NCBI GenBank assembly: GCA_951640165.1
Contig: OX621253.1
Location: forward strand, 12,046,001-12,110,000
DNA length: 64,000 bases
Reading direction: 5' to 3'
From: Pseudoips prasinana
Lineage: Eukaryota; Arthropoda; Insecta; Lepidoptera; Nolidae
The translations under genes were made by a program, and so were the position numbers. The first letter of the stretch is position 1. The number at the start of each line of letters is the position of its first letter. Of the stretch, positions 21,201-36,200 are shown piece after piece. The notes beneath the pieces are model-generated. The model saw only the letters and a program-made list of their open reading frames with translations. It was not told where the DNA came from and did no database searches.

Positions 21201-24200
21201 CAATGAAAGACCTTTCTTCCATTGAATTTTGACAAGTCAATTTGAAGTGGGAATAAATGATAAAAAATCTCAGAACATTTGCCATGGTATATTTGACAGT
21301 AAAAGCTGAGCTTAGCAATATTTATAGGGTTATACGCACTCACGCAGTTATAGGGGTTTGAATGTGTGTGGCCTCCACGTCGATGATGCGGGTAGCTCTG
21401 CATATCAATCGAAACCATATTCAGTACTGTACTGTTGCTATCCTAGAGTTATGACATAATACTGGACTGGACTCGTGTTTTGTACAGCAGGCAGAGTTAG
21501 TAAGACGTGAAATGACCTTGTTCAGGACAACGAGTTATCGTTGTATCTTCAATAGAGAGCATGGCTAGTTATGTGGAACATTAACGTTGCATAGTGTTCA
21601 GAATTCAGAAGTAGAGGAAGAATGGCTAGTTTAATATCATGAAAACGCATGCCTGAGTTTTAATGGAATACAATCCTAGCATGTTACGGACAATGTCGGA
21701 TGATTAGACTATAGCCGCTTTGATATCACACGTAGACTGTAGTATTTTACGAATACCAATGTACTTTGACTTCAATGTGTATGTGCCACATAAAGACAAT
21801 AAAGATAAAACATGTAATTGATATGAAAAAAATATAAAATATATTGTAGGTCACGAAGCCTTGAGGTACTCCAGTCAAAAGCTTATCCAGGAAGCTTACT
21901 TTATACACATTGTCTGCCGGGAATATAATATTTTCCTAATGTTATGTTTAATGTTGTTTCCTAAACCATTTTTTTCATAGAAACCTCAATCAAATGCTTT
22001 AGTGTTATCAAGGCTCATAGCCCCAAGATAATAAGTGTATAATTGTTGGTAGATGACCTGTAAATCGTACCAGTGACATAAAAACACGTCAATAAACATA
22101 AATATTGATTAAATACACGTCATCACATTTGTTTATGACATAAATCATATTTATAACAAGTTTCTGACTTTTATAGATTTCATTATTGTATCATTAAATC
22201 ATGGTATGATAAAGTGGGCACGGTTAGTATAAAGTAGCTCGCATATATTATTCAAATGGTTACATTAAAAATGAACTTGGACAGACCTTGTCATCGTATA
22301 TTATATTTTTATGATTATAATATTATTTCCATAAGATCAAAAATATTTTAAATAAATTATAAGCTTTCCGTGACAGGTTCTATTAAAACTAGAGTATAAC
22401 ATTCATAAGAAAATTCCAAGTTCGGCTTATGGTAGCGTGATTATTTGCAGATAAGGTCAGGTCAGTGATTGAATCGGAAAAGTTACGCCACAGTCATTTT
22501 GCTACATACAAAATTACTGCACGTGTGGCGTAGTGGGTAAGTAATCAAACTCGGGACACAAAGCGGCACACATGACAAATGTTTGTGTGAGTCTTAAGTT
22601 GTTCTGAGTCTGGATGAACTTTGTGTTCGTCATTCATAAAGTACATACCCCGAGATGCAGGGATTAATTTCCTTGGTGCAGGCGTTTCCTTAGAAAAAAT
22701 CAGTAACTAGCCAGAATAATGAAGTTGGAAGTGTTAAACTAAAGAGCCGTAGAGCTGATATATTTCCAGGCGTGGATTTTTATTATTGAAACTCAATAAA
22801 TAACGGAGAAATTGTGTATTTACATTTTTAACACAATAAGAAATCACTAGTTATTTTTGTTTTAATCTTAAAACTAACGTCAATTTACTATGGAAACTAA
22901 CCAGTGAATGACTACCTCAATATATCGTGTTCTAAAAATTTAATACGGCGATTATCTGTACACTTAAAAATATGCCTGACAACGCGCGATTTCAAAACAT
23001 GATAAAAAAGTACGGTCGTTAGACCACTGTTGTACAGTTTGACAATTCTATATATATACACCAATACATTATAATTATTTATAATTGTATATTTTATATA
23101 TGCAGGGAAGTAAGCAAGGTCGCAATATGACCTTAATTTACAATTATGTTTCGTTAATCCATCATGGACTTGACTGGTTTAACGATGTATGTAGTTGCTA
23201 TCAATTTTATCCAACTTTGATTTTCCACTTAATTATTTTAATGAATTTAAACACTTTTCCACTTAACCCTTAATTGAACAATGGTACAATAGTGGCCTTC
23301 GAATTTTAAACTCTGTTATGTTATAATAAAAGCCAAAACCGAAGAATTATGAACATATTTTATGACCGATTAAGAGTTAAGCCGACAGCTGCAACTTAAT
23401 AAAATTTGTTACAATACGATTTGTAGTTCATAAAAACTAACAACACTTTTTGTGGCTTCATCTTATAATGAGTTATGGCGCGATACAATGCTAAGAATTT
23501 TTGTGAATGTGCCTTCATTATGAAGCGGTATTATTCCAAGAACGATTTAAACGATTCAATTAATAATATATGAAGTGATCCACAATAGCGTTACATATTG
23601 GACGGTGTGCATCAATTTTAAAGTTTTTCTTTGTATTTCTGGAGTTTATTTATAAGAATCCGTTCGTTATTTATTTTATTCATTAAATGATTATTATGGT
23701 TAGAACATTTATTGTAGAGATATAAAACAATTTCTCATAACTATACTGATGAGGTTAAAAATCATACACCTAAATTAAATTAACTTTATAACGTAACTAA
23801 TAAGCGCCAATTTTAATTTTGCTATTCATAACACCAAAACCATATTCATTTGATTTGACCTAATATATGTTTCATTATTCAAAGTTCGTACAGACTACGT
23901 CATTGCATATACCTTGAACTTCAAAAATTGTTCTATCTACTTCATAAAAGCAGTATCAAGTTCAAAATGCACTGAATGAACAAACTTATTACTGTCATTG
24001 CAATTAATATCTTAGTTTTCTATTAGTTAAATAGCAACTCTAATGTTTTGATTACATACCAACACATCAACATACATTATAATGTGTATGGTATTAAAAA
24101 CATGTTTTGCTACTTACAAAAATTTATGCTAACTATTATTTTTAAGTATCTTGTGTGCCGGAAGGTTAGTTCAATGTAGTAAGAGCCTCATTTATTAAAT

Positions 24201-27200
24201 GTGTAAGTCAAAGCGAAGCCGTGAATACATGAAAAGCTGATTTCTAATTCCTATTGGTTTACTAATCAGCCAGAGCAATCTGAAGGGCTAGTTCTACCCA
24301 TGTCTGGTGAAGCACTTAAAAAATGAATAAATAAATAACCGGGACATATCACACAGCGCCATCTATCCGAACCTAAGCAAAGTTTGTTACTGTGGATACT
24401 AGAAATACCTATTTATACTATGCATTGACATTACTATTCCAATCACATTGTTACTTAATTAATAATATCCTGGGACATTATTTACACACGGCCATCTGAT
24501 CCCAAACTAAGCGTGTGCTATGGATGGAAACCAGATAACTGATATACTATATATACTACTTTTCTTTTATAAATACACACTTATATGGATAATTACACCC
24601 AGACTCAGGACAAACAGACATGTTCAAGCATACAAATATCTGTCCTGGGCGGGAATCGAACATGATCCCCGTCGTGAAAAGCACGTATTTGACAACCTCG
24701 CCAACAGACCCAAATCAAATGCTACTTTTGCCATTATTTAACTACTTTAAACATTATTTGCTATTTTTGACAACACTGTTTTCTTTAAATAATTTTATTT
24801 TGCAATGCAATGCGTGAATTCAATGTAGATATCTACTGATTCTAAAATACAAATTATTTTCTACTACCCAGATACTATTTGAAGTGAGGTAAAAAAACCG
24901 GCCAAGTGCGATTCGGACTCGCCCATGAAGGGTTCCGCAGCAGCAAGTATTTCAATTGATTAAATGAAAGGAAAATTGCGGTTTACGATTTATGACGCAT
25001 TAAAAAAACACTACTTACTTGATCTCGTTCAAACCTTTTTTCGTTGTTAGTTTACATGGTAATGTACATCATATATTATTTTTAGTTATATCATTCTCTT
25101 ATTTTAGAAGTTACAGGGGGAAGTTACACACTAAATCCCAGATCAAGACAAATAGACGTTCATGAACAGAAACATTCGTCTTGTGCGAGGTTGAAGGAGG
25201 AGGAACTTTGGATCAGAGGCCTTGAAGGCGAACTGCAAACGACATGATAAACAAAATCCACCCATGCTCCCCGGACTAGTTTGAGTCGCGCAAAACACTC
25301 AGATCAGCGTAAAAAAGTTGAGTATTTGGGCGTTATTTGATTCGGGCGTAAAAAGTCTGAAACCGTTACTCATATTACGTTTGTAAGGAGCGACGCTTGC
25401 ACCAGAGAAGTCCTCCCTGATTGCTGAACCTCAAAACTTGCACAATTGCAGGCATTAATATATAATAATCCTTATGTAACAACCGCTTTGTAAAACTTTT
25501 ACTATTATAAAAAGAATGAGTGAAAGGTGGAAGTGAAAGTCCGTAATTTTCAAAATTGGAAGCACTAAGATTCAATTTTGATATTTATTCTGGTGTTGGT
25601 ACTTATGCAAAATTGTTGTCTTAATGTAATGAATTAGGAATTTATATTTTAAAATTAGACGCATAACATTTAAAAGCATGTTTCTGGTCAAAATACGAAA
25701 AAAATGTTAATTAAGCTAACTTCAACGATTGATAAAACTTAGAGAAAAAAGTGCATCAAACCCTAAATTTTTTGCCGTTGGTAATGTTTGTAATACTAAG
25801 TGCATTGCCACGCTGTATAGCAATGTTTTTTCTGGTGGGTAAAGTACATGCTAGCATACCGGGAACGTATCGCAAGTTGTTTCGTTACTGGAAATATTAC
25901 CCCTAAGTACATTAAATATAAAATGGGGATAAAGAATTACACGTGGACGATGTCACTGCATAAACGTTACCCGGTCAACCCGAACGCTGTTTGGAGAGGA
26001 AACTAATTAGGAACTTATAGTATCAGCCAGTGTTCATCCTTGTATTTATTAAAGTCAAGCAATTAATGTTCTCATTTAGACGGACATATATTCAGTTTCT
26101 GTACTCAGTATCCGCGGGAAGGAAAGAGACGTAAAGGCAAACAGAAAAAAAGATGGGAAGACGATCTGCCCAAAGGTTGGAGAATGACAGCAATGGACAG
26201 GCAAAGGTGGAGGGAACTTGAGGAGGGCTATGTCGCAAGACAACCTGACCTGATAACTGATATTAAAAGTTAAGTTTTATATATAGGAAAAATATAGATA
26301 AGTATAGTTTATATTCTACTTCATTACAAGATGTGAAAAGGTCAGAAGAAAATAAAGGTTATTTTATTTATTATTTTATTTTATTTATATTCAGTTTCTT
26401 GTATCGTATATTGCAAAAAATAAAACCAATTTCAAACCAACCCTTTATCAGAATGTTAATTAGGTTAGAGTAGTTCCTAACCATCAAACACCTAAGTCCT
26501 TTTTGCTATTCAGACTTTACATCTCTTTTCGAATTGGATTCATGGGTTCTTGATAGCTGTACCGCTATATTTAAAAATTTCAAATACTCACAAATAGCAC
26601 CAGGACCATAGTAGCCAGTGGAACACTGAGTGCTGCCAATGCTGCTTGACGCCATGGCAATACAGAACCAAGGAGATACGCCACAAACATGCCCGTCGAT
26701 GTGAAAGCGTTGGTTAACGTCGTCAGGAGTCCTCGTATCAATGGATCACTGGAAATAGATAATGTCTATTATAATGTGAATAACCGTCGCCTTCTTCACC
26801 ATTTTGTAGGGGAGGAGACGACCCTATTAAACGCTTTTGAAAGCAACAGTGGTATGATTATATTATTGATAAAGTTACTACAGAATGAATGTATATCACC
26901 ATAATAATATCTCGGGACATTATTCTTACACGGTCATCTAATCCCAAACTAAGCAGAGCTTGTACTATGGGACACAGATGATTGATATACTTCATATACT
27001 ACTTTTCATTTTTAAATTCACACTTATATAGATAATTAAACCCAGACTCAGGACAAACAAACACGTTCATGCAAACAAATATCTGTCCTGAGTGGGAATC
27101 GAACTCACGACCTGCGGCGTGTAAGGCAAGTATCTACCAACCAATCTAAAAACGCCTACATAGTGATTGGCTTTGAATTTCAGCTTTCTGAGTATTGTTA

Positions 27201-30200
27201 GATGGTGAAAGTATACAATGTATTTTAAAATAATGAGGGATACATAGCTCTTAATCCATCTCGAATATATTATAATCCAATTGTAGAACTCTCCTTTTAT
27301 TTAAACAGTCAATCAGCTGATGAGTTGCAGTTATCACTCTAATGAATTTAATACGGGTCTAAATAAGGCTGTAGAATTGTTCGTTACCCAACGTGAATCG
27401 ACTTGATCGGGTCGGAAGTGAGTTGTAACACAATATACGCCTGCAAATTCACAGGCCATTAAATTTAATATACAGGGTGGCCGAAGAGTTGACGTTCAAA
27501 CGGAAAATTTAGATACTTTATGATGAGGAGTATCCGAATCATAACCAATACCAATAATAAAAAACCAACCAAAAACCAACCAATAAATAATGGGGATGGG
27601 GACATCCCCATTATTTTTGATAATTTGAAAATGTGTGATTCCTAACCCTAATTTTGAAATTTAGAATAAATTCAAATTCTGAGTCAGTTTAGCAATGATT
27701 AAATAAACTATACTTTTTAGAGTGTTAGGTTAAACTGTGCATTAGCACAGTTTAACCTTTCTGGTTTGGTTTTTTCTGTGGTAACTAATTATAGTTACCA
27801 CAGAAAAAACCAAACCAGAAATGTTCAACAGAACGAGAAAATATCGAATCTGATGTAAGCTGAAATTTACGAAAAAAGTCAGTAAAAAAATTATATCTCG
27901 AAAACTACGCAAAATCGTAAACATACATGGGGGTGATTCGGATACTCCTCATCATAAAGTATCGAAATTTTGCGTTTGAACGTCAACTTTTCGGCCACCC
28001 TGTATACATACATACAATGTAGGTATTTAAAGCGTGAGAACCAAAAGCGCACTAATACCTACAACTTATACCTATAACTATAATGTTTGCAGGGACGTTT
28101 TGTGAAACTATCACTTAATTTTAATATGGCTTAGACCACTTTGTGGATGGTTGAAGTTTGGAGACATTACATTGATACGAGTGCAAACTAAGGATCATGC
28201 AGGGTATTTATATGTAGATGATAAAAATAGACCAAAAATAGATCTTATCTCTGATCTCTCCCTGGACGTGTAGAATAGCTGTCCCATCGGATTATGAGCG
28301 TGAGGGAATAGAGAGTGGAAATACTGTTGTATAAAAGTCCTGCATAATAGGCCAGTCGTCATTGTGACAGGCAGAGTCAGCCAAAACTCCTCCAGAACCT
28401 CTGTTTAAAATTAATATCCTGGGACATTTTTTTCACACACGGCCATTGATACCAAACTAAGCAGAGCTTGTAGTTTGGAAACTCAGTTATTATACATATA
28501 TACTACTTTTATTTTTGTACGAGTATATACACACTTACGTATATGTTTAGATAATTACACCGACACTCAGGGCAAACAGACATGTTCATGCACACAAAAT
28601 ATATGTCCTAGGTGGGAATCGAGCCCACGACCTGCGGCGTGAATGGCAAGTATCTACCAACCATGTCTATCGGTTATAAAATACATAATGTTAGAAGAAT
28701 CACAATACGGCATCTATACATATAATAAAATCGTGGGAAAGTCAATACTGTACATTGAATACTTTTTTAAAAGGATACTTGCGGCGTGATCTACAATCGA
28801 TATCGAAACCAAAAATATAGTTTTTAGAATTTTTGTCTGGGTGTCTGTTTGTCTGTGTGTATGCCCGGGCTAAACTCAAAAAGTGCTTCATGGATTTACT
28901 TCAAATTGCATGAATATTACTAAGAGGTCGGGTCAATATATTATATTGGCTACAAATTATCACGATATCACCTAGGGGGAGGAGCTGTGATAATGTATAA
29001 AATTTTACGCGGGTAAAACCGCGGGGCACAGCTAGTTACTTAATATGAACACAGTCGTTTAAAATAGCTGGTCGTAAAAAAATAATAAGCACTAGCTGTA
29101 CTTATTACTGGCGGGCTTATTATATTTAATGCAATACCTACTCCTATATTGGTATATATTTGGTATAAATTACACACTTATAAAATGAAGGAGCGGCGTC
29201 TTCTGGCACAGGCATCTATATGCCTAAAAGGAGACGCCAACAAATTCGTTGTCTAACATATGTGTAATAACGCAATAAACATTTTTGTATTTTGTATTTT
29301 TGTATATTAGACACTGTAAAATGAAAAAAAAGGTGCCTATTTTTAACATTGGCATCCATTAATGGTTGTCTACGGCCTTAAAACCTTGAACTATTCACGG
29401 TGTCATTGAATTACTGAACTCTGCGGATTATTTATATCGTCAATATTTTCAACCAATTAAAAACAAAAACAGCAATAAAAATAGTGCAACAAAGTATCAA
29501 CCTTGTATCGAATGAACGAATTTACAAACTGAGCATCTAGTAGATAAAATTTGTCTCCGTTACTCTGACGTAGGTAATCGATGTTTGTCTTATTTATATT
29601 TACTAACGCAAATATATATAAAAATAATAATATTTTGGAACATTTGGAACATGGGATTGACTGCACGTGTGGCTCAGCGGCTAAGACAGTCGCCTCGCCG
29701 CTTCGTGCGGCGGGTTCGAGTCCCACGCCGGACATCTATTTGTATGTCAAATAAATAGTTTTTCAAATATGTGTCCGTCTATTATATGTTTGTAAAGTAC
29801 CCCGCGACACAGGGATTAGATACACTAGAGCGGGCGTTCCCTTAAAAAAAAAACAACTAACTATTCTGCCGTCGGACCCCAAACTAGACAGAGCCTGTAC
29901 TATGGCAAGCAGTCAACGGATAAACATAATTATATAATTCTAAATATATATACATAATATAGATCAAATACACTCAGACACAGCAAAAATAATCGTGCTC
30001 CTCAAACAACGATTTTGTCCTGGGTGGGGATTGAACCCACGGCTTACCAGTCAGGGTCACCAAACCAGACGAACAGGGCAGCTTTTTGGGCACACGTATA
30101 TTCCTTTCAATTATATTTCGTTGCTTGGCAGAAGTACCCTAAACAAGTGAGCATGTATGTAGAATATAACGAGAGTACACGAGTCAAAGGAAGTGGGCAA

Positions 30201-33200
30201 GGATCGTGACAAATGGACATCCGTTGTCTCTGCCTACCCTTCAGGAAACAGGCGTGCGTCTATGAATGTATGTATGCTTGTGATTTTGTCAATTTTATTT
30301 GTTATGATGATGTTTATCAATTAATTGTATTTTTTCGTGTATGTAAATTGATTACACGATACTCTGTTGACTTTGGCCGCTCTAGCCAAAATCGTTGCCG
30401 TGTGCTTTCCGACCTAAAAGAATAACAGCGCCATTTATACCATCCCGTGGGTTTCGTAAAAGGCGACTAAGGGATACACCAGGTAGTCGGGCGGCAGCGC
30501 CACTTGTATACTAGGCCAACTCTCACGCCAAGCGCGGTGATTACGGCAAACCCCCCAAAAGGCAACGTTATAGATACCTTTGGGGGAGGCCTATGTCCAG
30601 CAGTTGATAATATCAGGCTGATAATGATGATGAGCCACAATCAGTTAGAACCACTATTACAATAATTTTTTAATAACACTCACCTGCCGCACTTTGTATA
30701 AAGAGTCAGACATTTTCGTAAACTGTACTTTACAATTTTAGTAATGACATGAACTAGTGACGTATACCACACTATTAAAAAAAACTTGTAATATTCCTAA
30801 ATCTTACCTGATCTCTCCAACATAGGTGACTGAAGGTGCTTCCATGATCCCTGTTCCAATCCCCAGTAAGGCATTTCCGATGAACAGTGAAGGAACATTC
30901 CAAGCATAGTACATAAGAAGCCACGCTATCACATGCGGTATATTGACGAGAAATATCGCCTTTTTGCGCCCGAAGTGGTCCAGTATTGGTCCAGAGAATA
31001 TACTGCCCAGGGGCTGGCATATGAACGCTATGCTACCTGAAAAGGAAAGTAAAACGTTGTCAAAATCAAAAAATTCAATAATTTTAAACCAACGGTATCA
31101 AATAAGTGTTACGAATAAGTACAATTTTTTTGTCTCGCTAAGAGTCTTATTAAATAGGCATTCTGGCAACTATGTAATTTCCTGTAATACATCTTATAAT
31201 ATCCGTGGACATTATTCACATGGCCATCTGATCCCAAACTAAGCAGAGCTTGTACTATGGAAACCAGATAACGGATATACTACTTTTCTTTCGTAAATAC
31301 ATACTTATATAGATGATTACACCCAGACTCAGGACAAACAGACATGCTCATGTACACAAATATCTGTCCTGGGTGGGAATCGAATCCACGACCTGCGGCG
31401 TGAATGGCAAGTAAATAGAGCTCTATGGAGCATTGTTTCAATAAAAACTAACGTTCAGGCCATATCTAATTAATAATATTTAAGTGCTAGAAGGTTAACC
31501 AGTTCAGCTTTCAGATCTATTAATTACACAAACTAAAATTTACCACAATATAAAAAAAACACAAAAATACATAACAATTTATGAACACATAAAATAATCC
31601 ATACGTACTAACATTAATATACTTAAATAAAACTAAACTAAAAAACCGGCCAACATTGTAATCGATACAATTAAATTATATCTGTAATAAGTAACATAGC
31701 GCCTGCGTTACGTACGAATGTTACGATACCGGTTGTGTGTGCGTAATAAGTAAAAAAAAATTAATTAATTACAAAATGCCATATCGTACAGTAAAATTGT
31801 AAATATTAGTATATTTATGTTATCTTGTTATCACTTCTCAAGTTCGATTTTTATTTCGTTCCCTAAGAACAATCGATATTAAATTCTGTTATTTCTCATT
31901 TTTAAGTGAATTGTATTCTGTTTGAGAAATATATATCTTTATCCATCATATGTCAGATTATTTTCTACTGAGAGTATGTGGATTAACCAAATTAGGTAAC
32001 AATTTATTTTATATTATAATTTAATCGATTATTTATTTAATTACGTAAAAAAATTTATCTGAGTTCAAACTACATTCTTTTTAGAACAACAGGTCTTAAA
32101 TACCCTTTACTAACCCACTGAATGCTAAATATTATATAATTTATTGCAAAAGCTATAGAATTGGTGGCATAGTTACTCCAGTTTTCCGCTTAATAATAAT
32201 TAGTTATGGTCCTATTAAACCTATTTCGTTGGCATCTGAATACAAGGAGTTTCAGTAGGAGTAGCAGACACACCACAGGGACTGTCGTTTATCTCTTTTC
32301 ATTAATTTTATGTTTCGACCACTTCAGAAAGTCATCTTCAGGGCGAATTCGGCCCGCACGATGTTGCTTCCCGTCTCGCACTGGATGACTATCTGAAGAG
32401 GTCGAAACTGTTGACCGAATCCAACATTAAATCAATTACGTTAAATACCCCTTACTCTAAAAAGAACGTAGTAGGATGATGTTAGCTCATCACGTCAGTT
32501 TTAATTATATGATCCTTAATATATTTATACAAACAAGTTTATTATAAGTCAAACTATTTTTCTTAGGGTATGTGGATGGACCAGTTTAGCTACCAATTTG
32601 TTTTATATTATAATAAGTTACCAGATTCTTTATTAAGTACATAAACAAATATATCCTTGATCAAACTCTTTTGTATAATTAGTTTATCTCACAGTTTATT
32701 TTTATTTCTTTTACTATAAATTTAAGTGTATTAACGAGATTATTTTAGGTCAAACTATTTCGGTTTGCGGGTGCGTGAGTACCAACCAGTATTGCTAACT
32801 GTTTTTATATTTCGTTTTTGCAATCTCCTATGTCCATAAGTTCTCTTTTATGTACATCGAGCACATAGAATAATAATGTACAGACGCCAGCACATCAAGC
32901 TACCCCTACCTGTCAAAAATCCCTAATTGAAATGTGATAAAGTTGAAAATTATAAAAGAAATTTGACATATTGAGGTATCTGGATGTGCTGACGTCTGTA
33001 CAATAGAATCGTCTGGGACTTTTTTTTTATAGACGTTGTCTGTAATGAAATACTTAGATATTCACATAAGAGTTTTGGTTAATCATCTTTATTCAAAATA
33101 ACTTTAATACTCGTAATATATGATAATCTCGTTTAGGGCAAAAATGTCACATAGGAGATTTTAAATTTTAGATCGGCGGGTGTGACGATTTACCAGTTTA

Positions 33201-36200
33201 AGTTACCAATTTACTTTTTATTATAAGTTGCTAGTTTGTATATGGACTTTTTTTATGTGTTTTTATATAGACGTAGACCCCGCGAGTTATTATAAAGAGG
33301 CTTACGAACCAGGCACATTTTTAATGGCTTTTTTTATACTAGCACTTTTAGAGCCTAAAACAAAACTTATTGCCACTGGATGAGGTTATCAATACACTTG
33401 TCAAAGTTGTTCAAAATTCCCAATAGGTAAGTGATATCCAAACCACTTGTGTGTACCAACTTGCTGTGTGGTGACGGCATAGAATATCATCACTCCATCT
33501 TATCCCGTGGGGGCGTAGAAATCATCTGAGGGAATAGGGCAGCAGCGTTTTTCTGTGAACTATGACCAGCAAACTGCGATCGCCTACTCGTCTACCAAGC
33601 GCGGAGATTATGGCATATCCCCCAAAAAAAAATTCAAAAACTGCCTTTAACTTTAATGTAAATTTTTAGTACGATTAGGTCTAAAGGCGTGTTCTTATCA
33701 TCAGGTATCAGGATAATTTACTGCATGTACTTATTTCTACTTATACTTTAATGTAACTTAAGTAGATACAGCTCGAACCTTGACGTGTCAGTACCAATGT
33801 CGTTAATGTAACTTAGTATAACCTGTGGTAATCAGATACTTTAATAAATAATAATTATTAATATTTCATATAGTTTACTTAGTACCGACATTTTTTATTT
33901 CAATTACGTTATACCTTATTACCCGAACCGGAAGACGCAGCGTGTGCAGGCCCCCTACAAGATGGACCGATGATCTTGTGCGGGTCGCTGGAAATCGCTG
34001 GATGCGGATAGCGCAAGACCGGCAATTGTGGAGATCTTTGGGGGAGGCCTTTGTCCAGCAGTGGACGTCTTTCGACTGATATGATGATGATGATGATGAT
34101 ACATTATTTATCGTATGGGCAGTGGTTACATTAATGTCAGAGATAATCATGCTGCCCAGTGGATCTCTCACATAGCTTTACAACTGTGGTCCAATGAGTA
34201 CAACGCGACTTCGTAATGTGCCCTCAGAAGCACAGAGACTCTCAAAAATAAAAACACTGGCGGTTTCCCAAATTATTACCCAGAAATGATTATGATTTAA
34301 TAAATTATTTTAATTGTTCTCTGTATACTATATCAGATGTAATGTTGTTGGTACCAACACCTTGGGAAAAACAATGCTTTCTCAGGTCAATGTCCCTCAG
34401 ATAGAATTTTTGATCCTGGGACATGTTAATAGTGAGGGCAAAAGAGATATTGATTGAATACTGTAGCCTTTTAAACAGTATGGTTAAATATGGTTACCGG
34501 TTCCAAATGTGGGTGAGAATGGTCGGCATTATTATATTCTCCCGAAACTCTTCTTCCAGCCTCGTGGCATTCATCATCACCATTATCCTATCAGCCTAAA
34601 GACGCCCACAGATCTCTACAATTGGCGGTCTTACGCTACCCGCAACCAGCGACTTCTCATGCCATTACGTCACCGTAGCCTAGTTGGTAGTGCTCCTGCC
34701 TACGAAGCTGGTGGTCCTGGGTTCGAATGCCGGTAAGTGCAAACATTTGTGGGATGAGCACGAATATTTATTTCTGATTCATGGATGTTTTCTATGTATA
34801 TACGTATTTAGCTATCTATATAAGTATGTATATCGTCGCCTGGTACCCATAGTACAAGCTTTGCTTAGTTTGGGGGTAGGATGATCTGTGTGACATTGTC
34901 CCCAGATATTATTAGGTACACTTCTTTTTTTAAAGACGACCCCCCGTCTAGTATAATATTTTACATATATTTCACGGACAGAAAGTACATCCAGGTTCAG
35001 AACAACTACTTATGGGTTACAAAAATAGCTGTCCTGCCGGGAATGGAACCCGGGACACGAAGTAGCGAGGCGACTCTCATAACCGCTGTACTAAACTGAT
35101 AGGAATGCCAACTTTTAACATAAAGTAGTGTGGTAGTAAGCCAGAGACAAGTCTCAAAGAATTTAAAAATTCTAGAGGATAGTGCACTGTATCCTCAATA
35201 TTATACATCGTGTCAATATTCATGTTTGACTTGACCGGAAATGTTCTCTAAAATCAGTCTATATATCTTATTCATTGTATTGTTTCTGGGTAACACCTAG
35301 AACAAAGCCAATTATTTTTAAAATATCCCTTAAAGTATGCAACTAAAAACCTACTGTAAAAACGAATATGATTTAAATATAATTTCCTTGGCATTAAAGC
35401 AATTTATTTCTAAATAGATTGACTTGTTAATTGTGAAAAAAAAAACATCTAATGGAAATATCACTCAATAGTTTACGATCGAAACCTATGCCGTATTATT
35501 TATTTAATATTCGTCCAATTACATGCAGTAAACGGAAAAAGTCTAATGTTTTAAACACTTGAGACTATATTTACAAATCAACATGACTTAACGATTTTAT
35601 TTTCAATATAAAAAAACTACATTTTGTTACACAAATATAAAATTAAGACATACGCTGTCGCTGTCGCTGACTTTTTGTAGTAATTATTAAACTCTACAAC
35701 TTTTCTATAGAACTCAATCATATATGTATCTCTCATCGTTGCCATCGTTGCCGTTTGTAAGAAATTTTCTCGTTCGACCGTTTTTCTCAGATTAACTTTG
35801 CAAATTCGACTACCTTGAAAAAGTCTTCTTAACTTTCGGGTTAATATATAACCTTAGACATCACAATTAACATCAGTAAAAGAATTTAAAAAGACGGTCC
35901 AGTATATTTAACGAAAGAGGTAAAGTTTGTAAGGATGTAGGGGTCCTTACAAACTTTACTTCTTTATAATATTAAGATAGATTTCATCATATACCAAAAA
36001 ATCTATGAAGACTTTTCTGATGCAATAAATGAAAGAAAGATAAAAATAAAGTAGAAAAAAAAAGATATAAAAACATCTCATTTCGTGTTTTTTTTTTGTT
36101 TTGTATAATAATGTTGTTTTTTAATCTCCGTATAATATCAGTTTGGGAAACACTTTATTAATGTCTTCTTATAAAACAATTAATACTTATTAAAATTTAA

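Noticed and set aside
29661..29740. tRNA-like boxes that could be read as a tRNA gene
   Set aside because: The same boxes recur in many copies followed by a common body and an A-rich tail; they are SINE heads, and the cloverleaf is not kept.
30775..31020. 81-codon minus frame at exon 3
   Set aside because: It is the wrong reading frame over transporter exon 3; the correct frame is set by the neighbours' phases.
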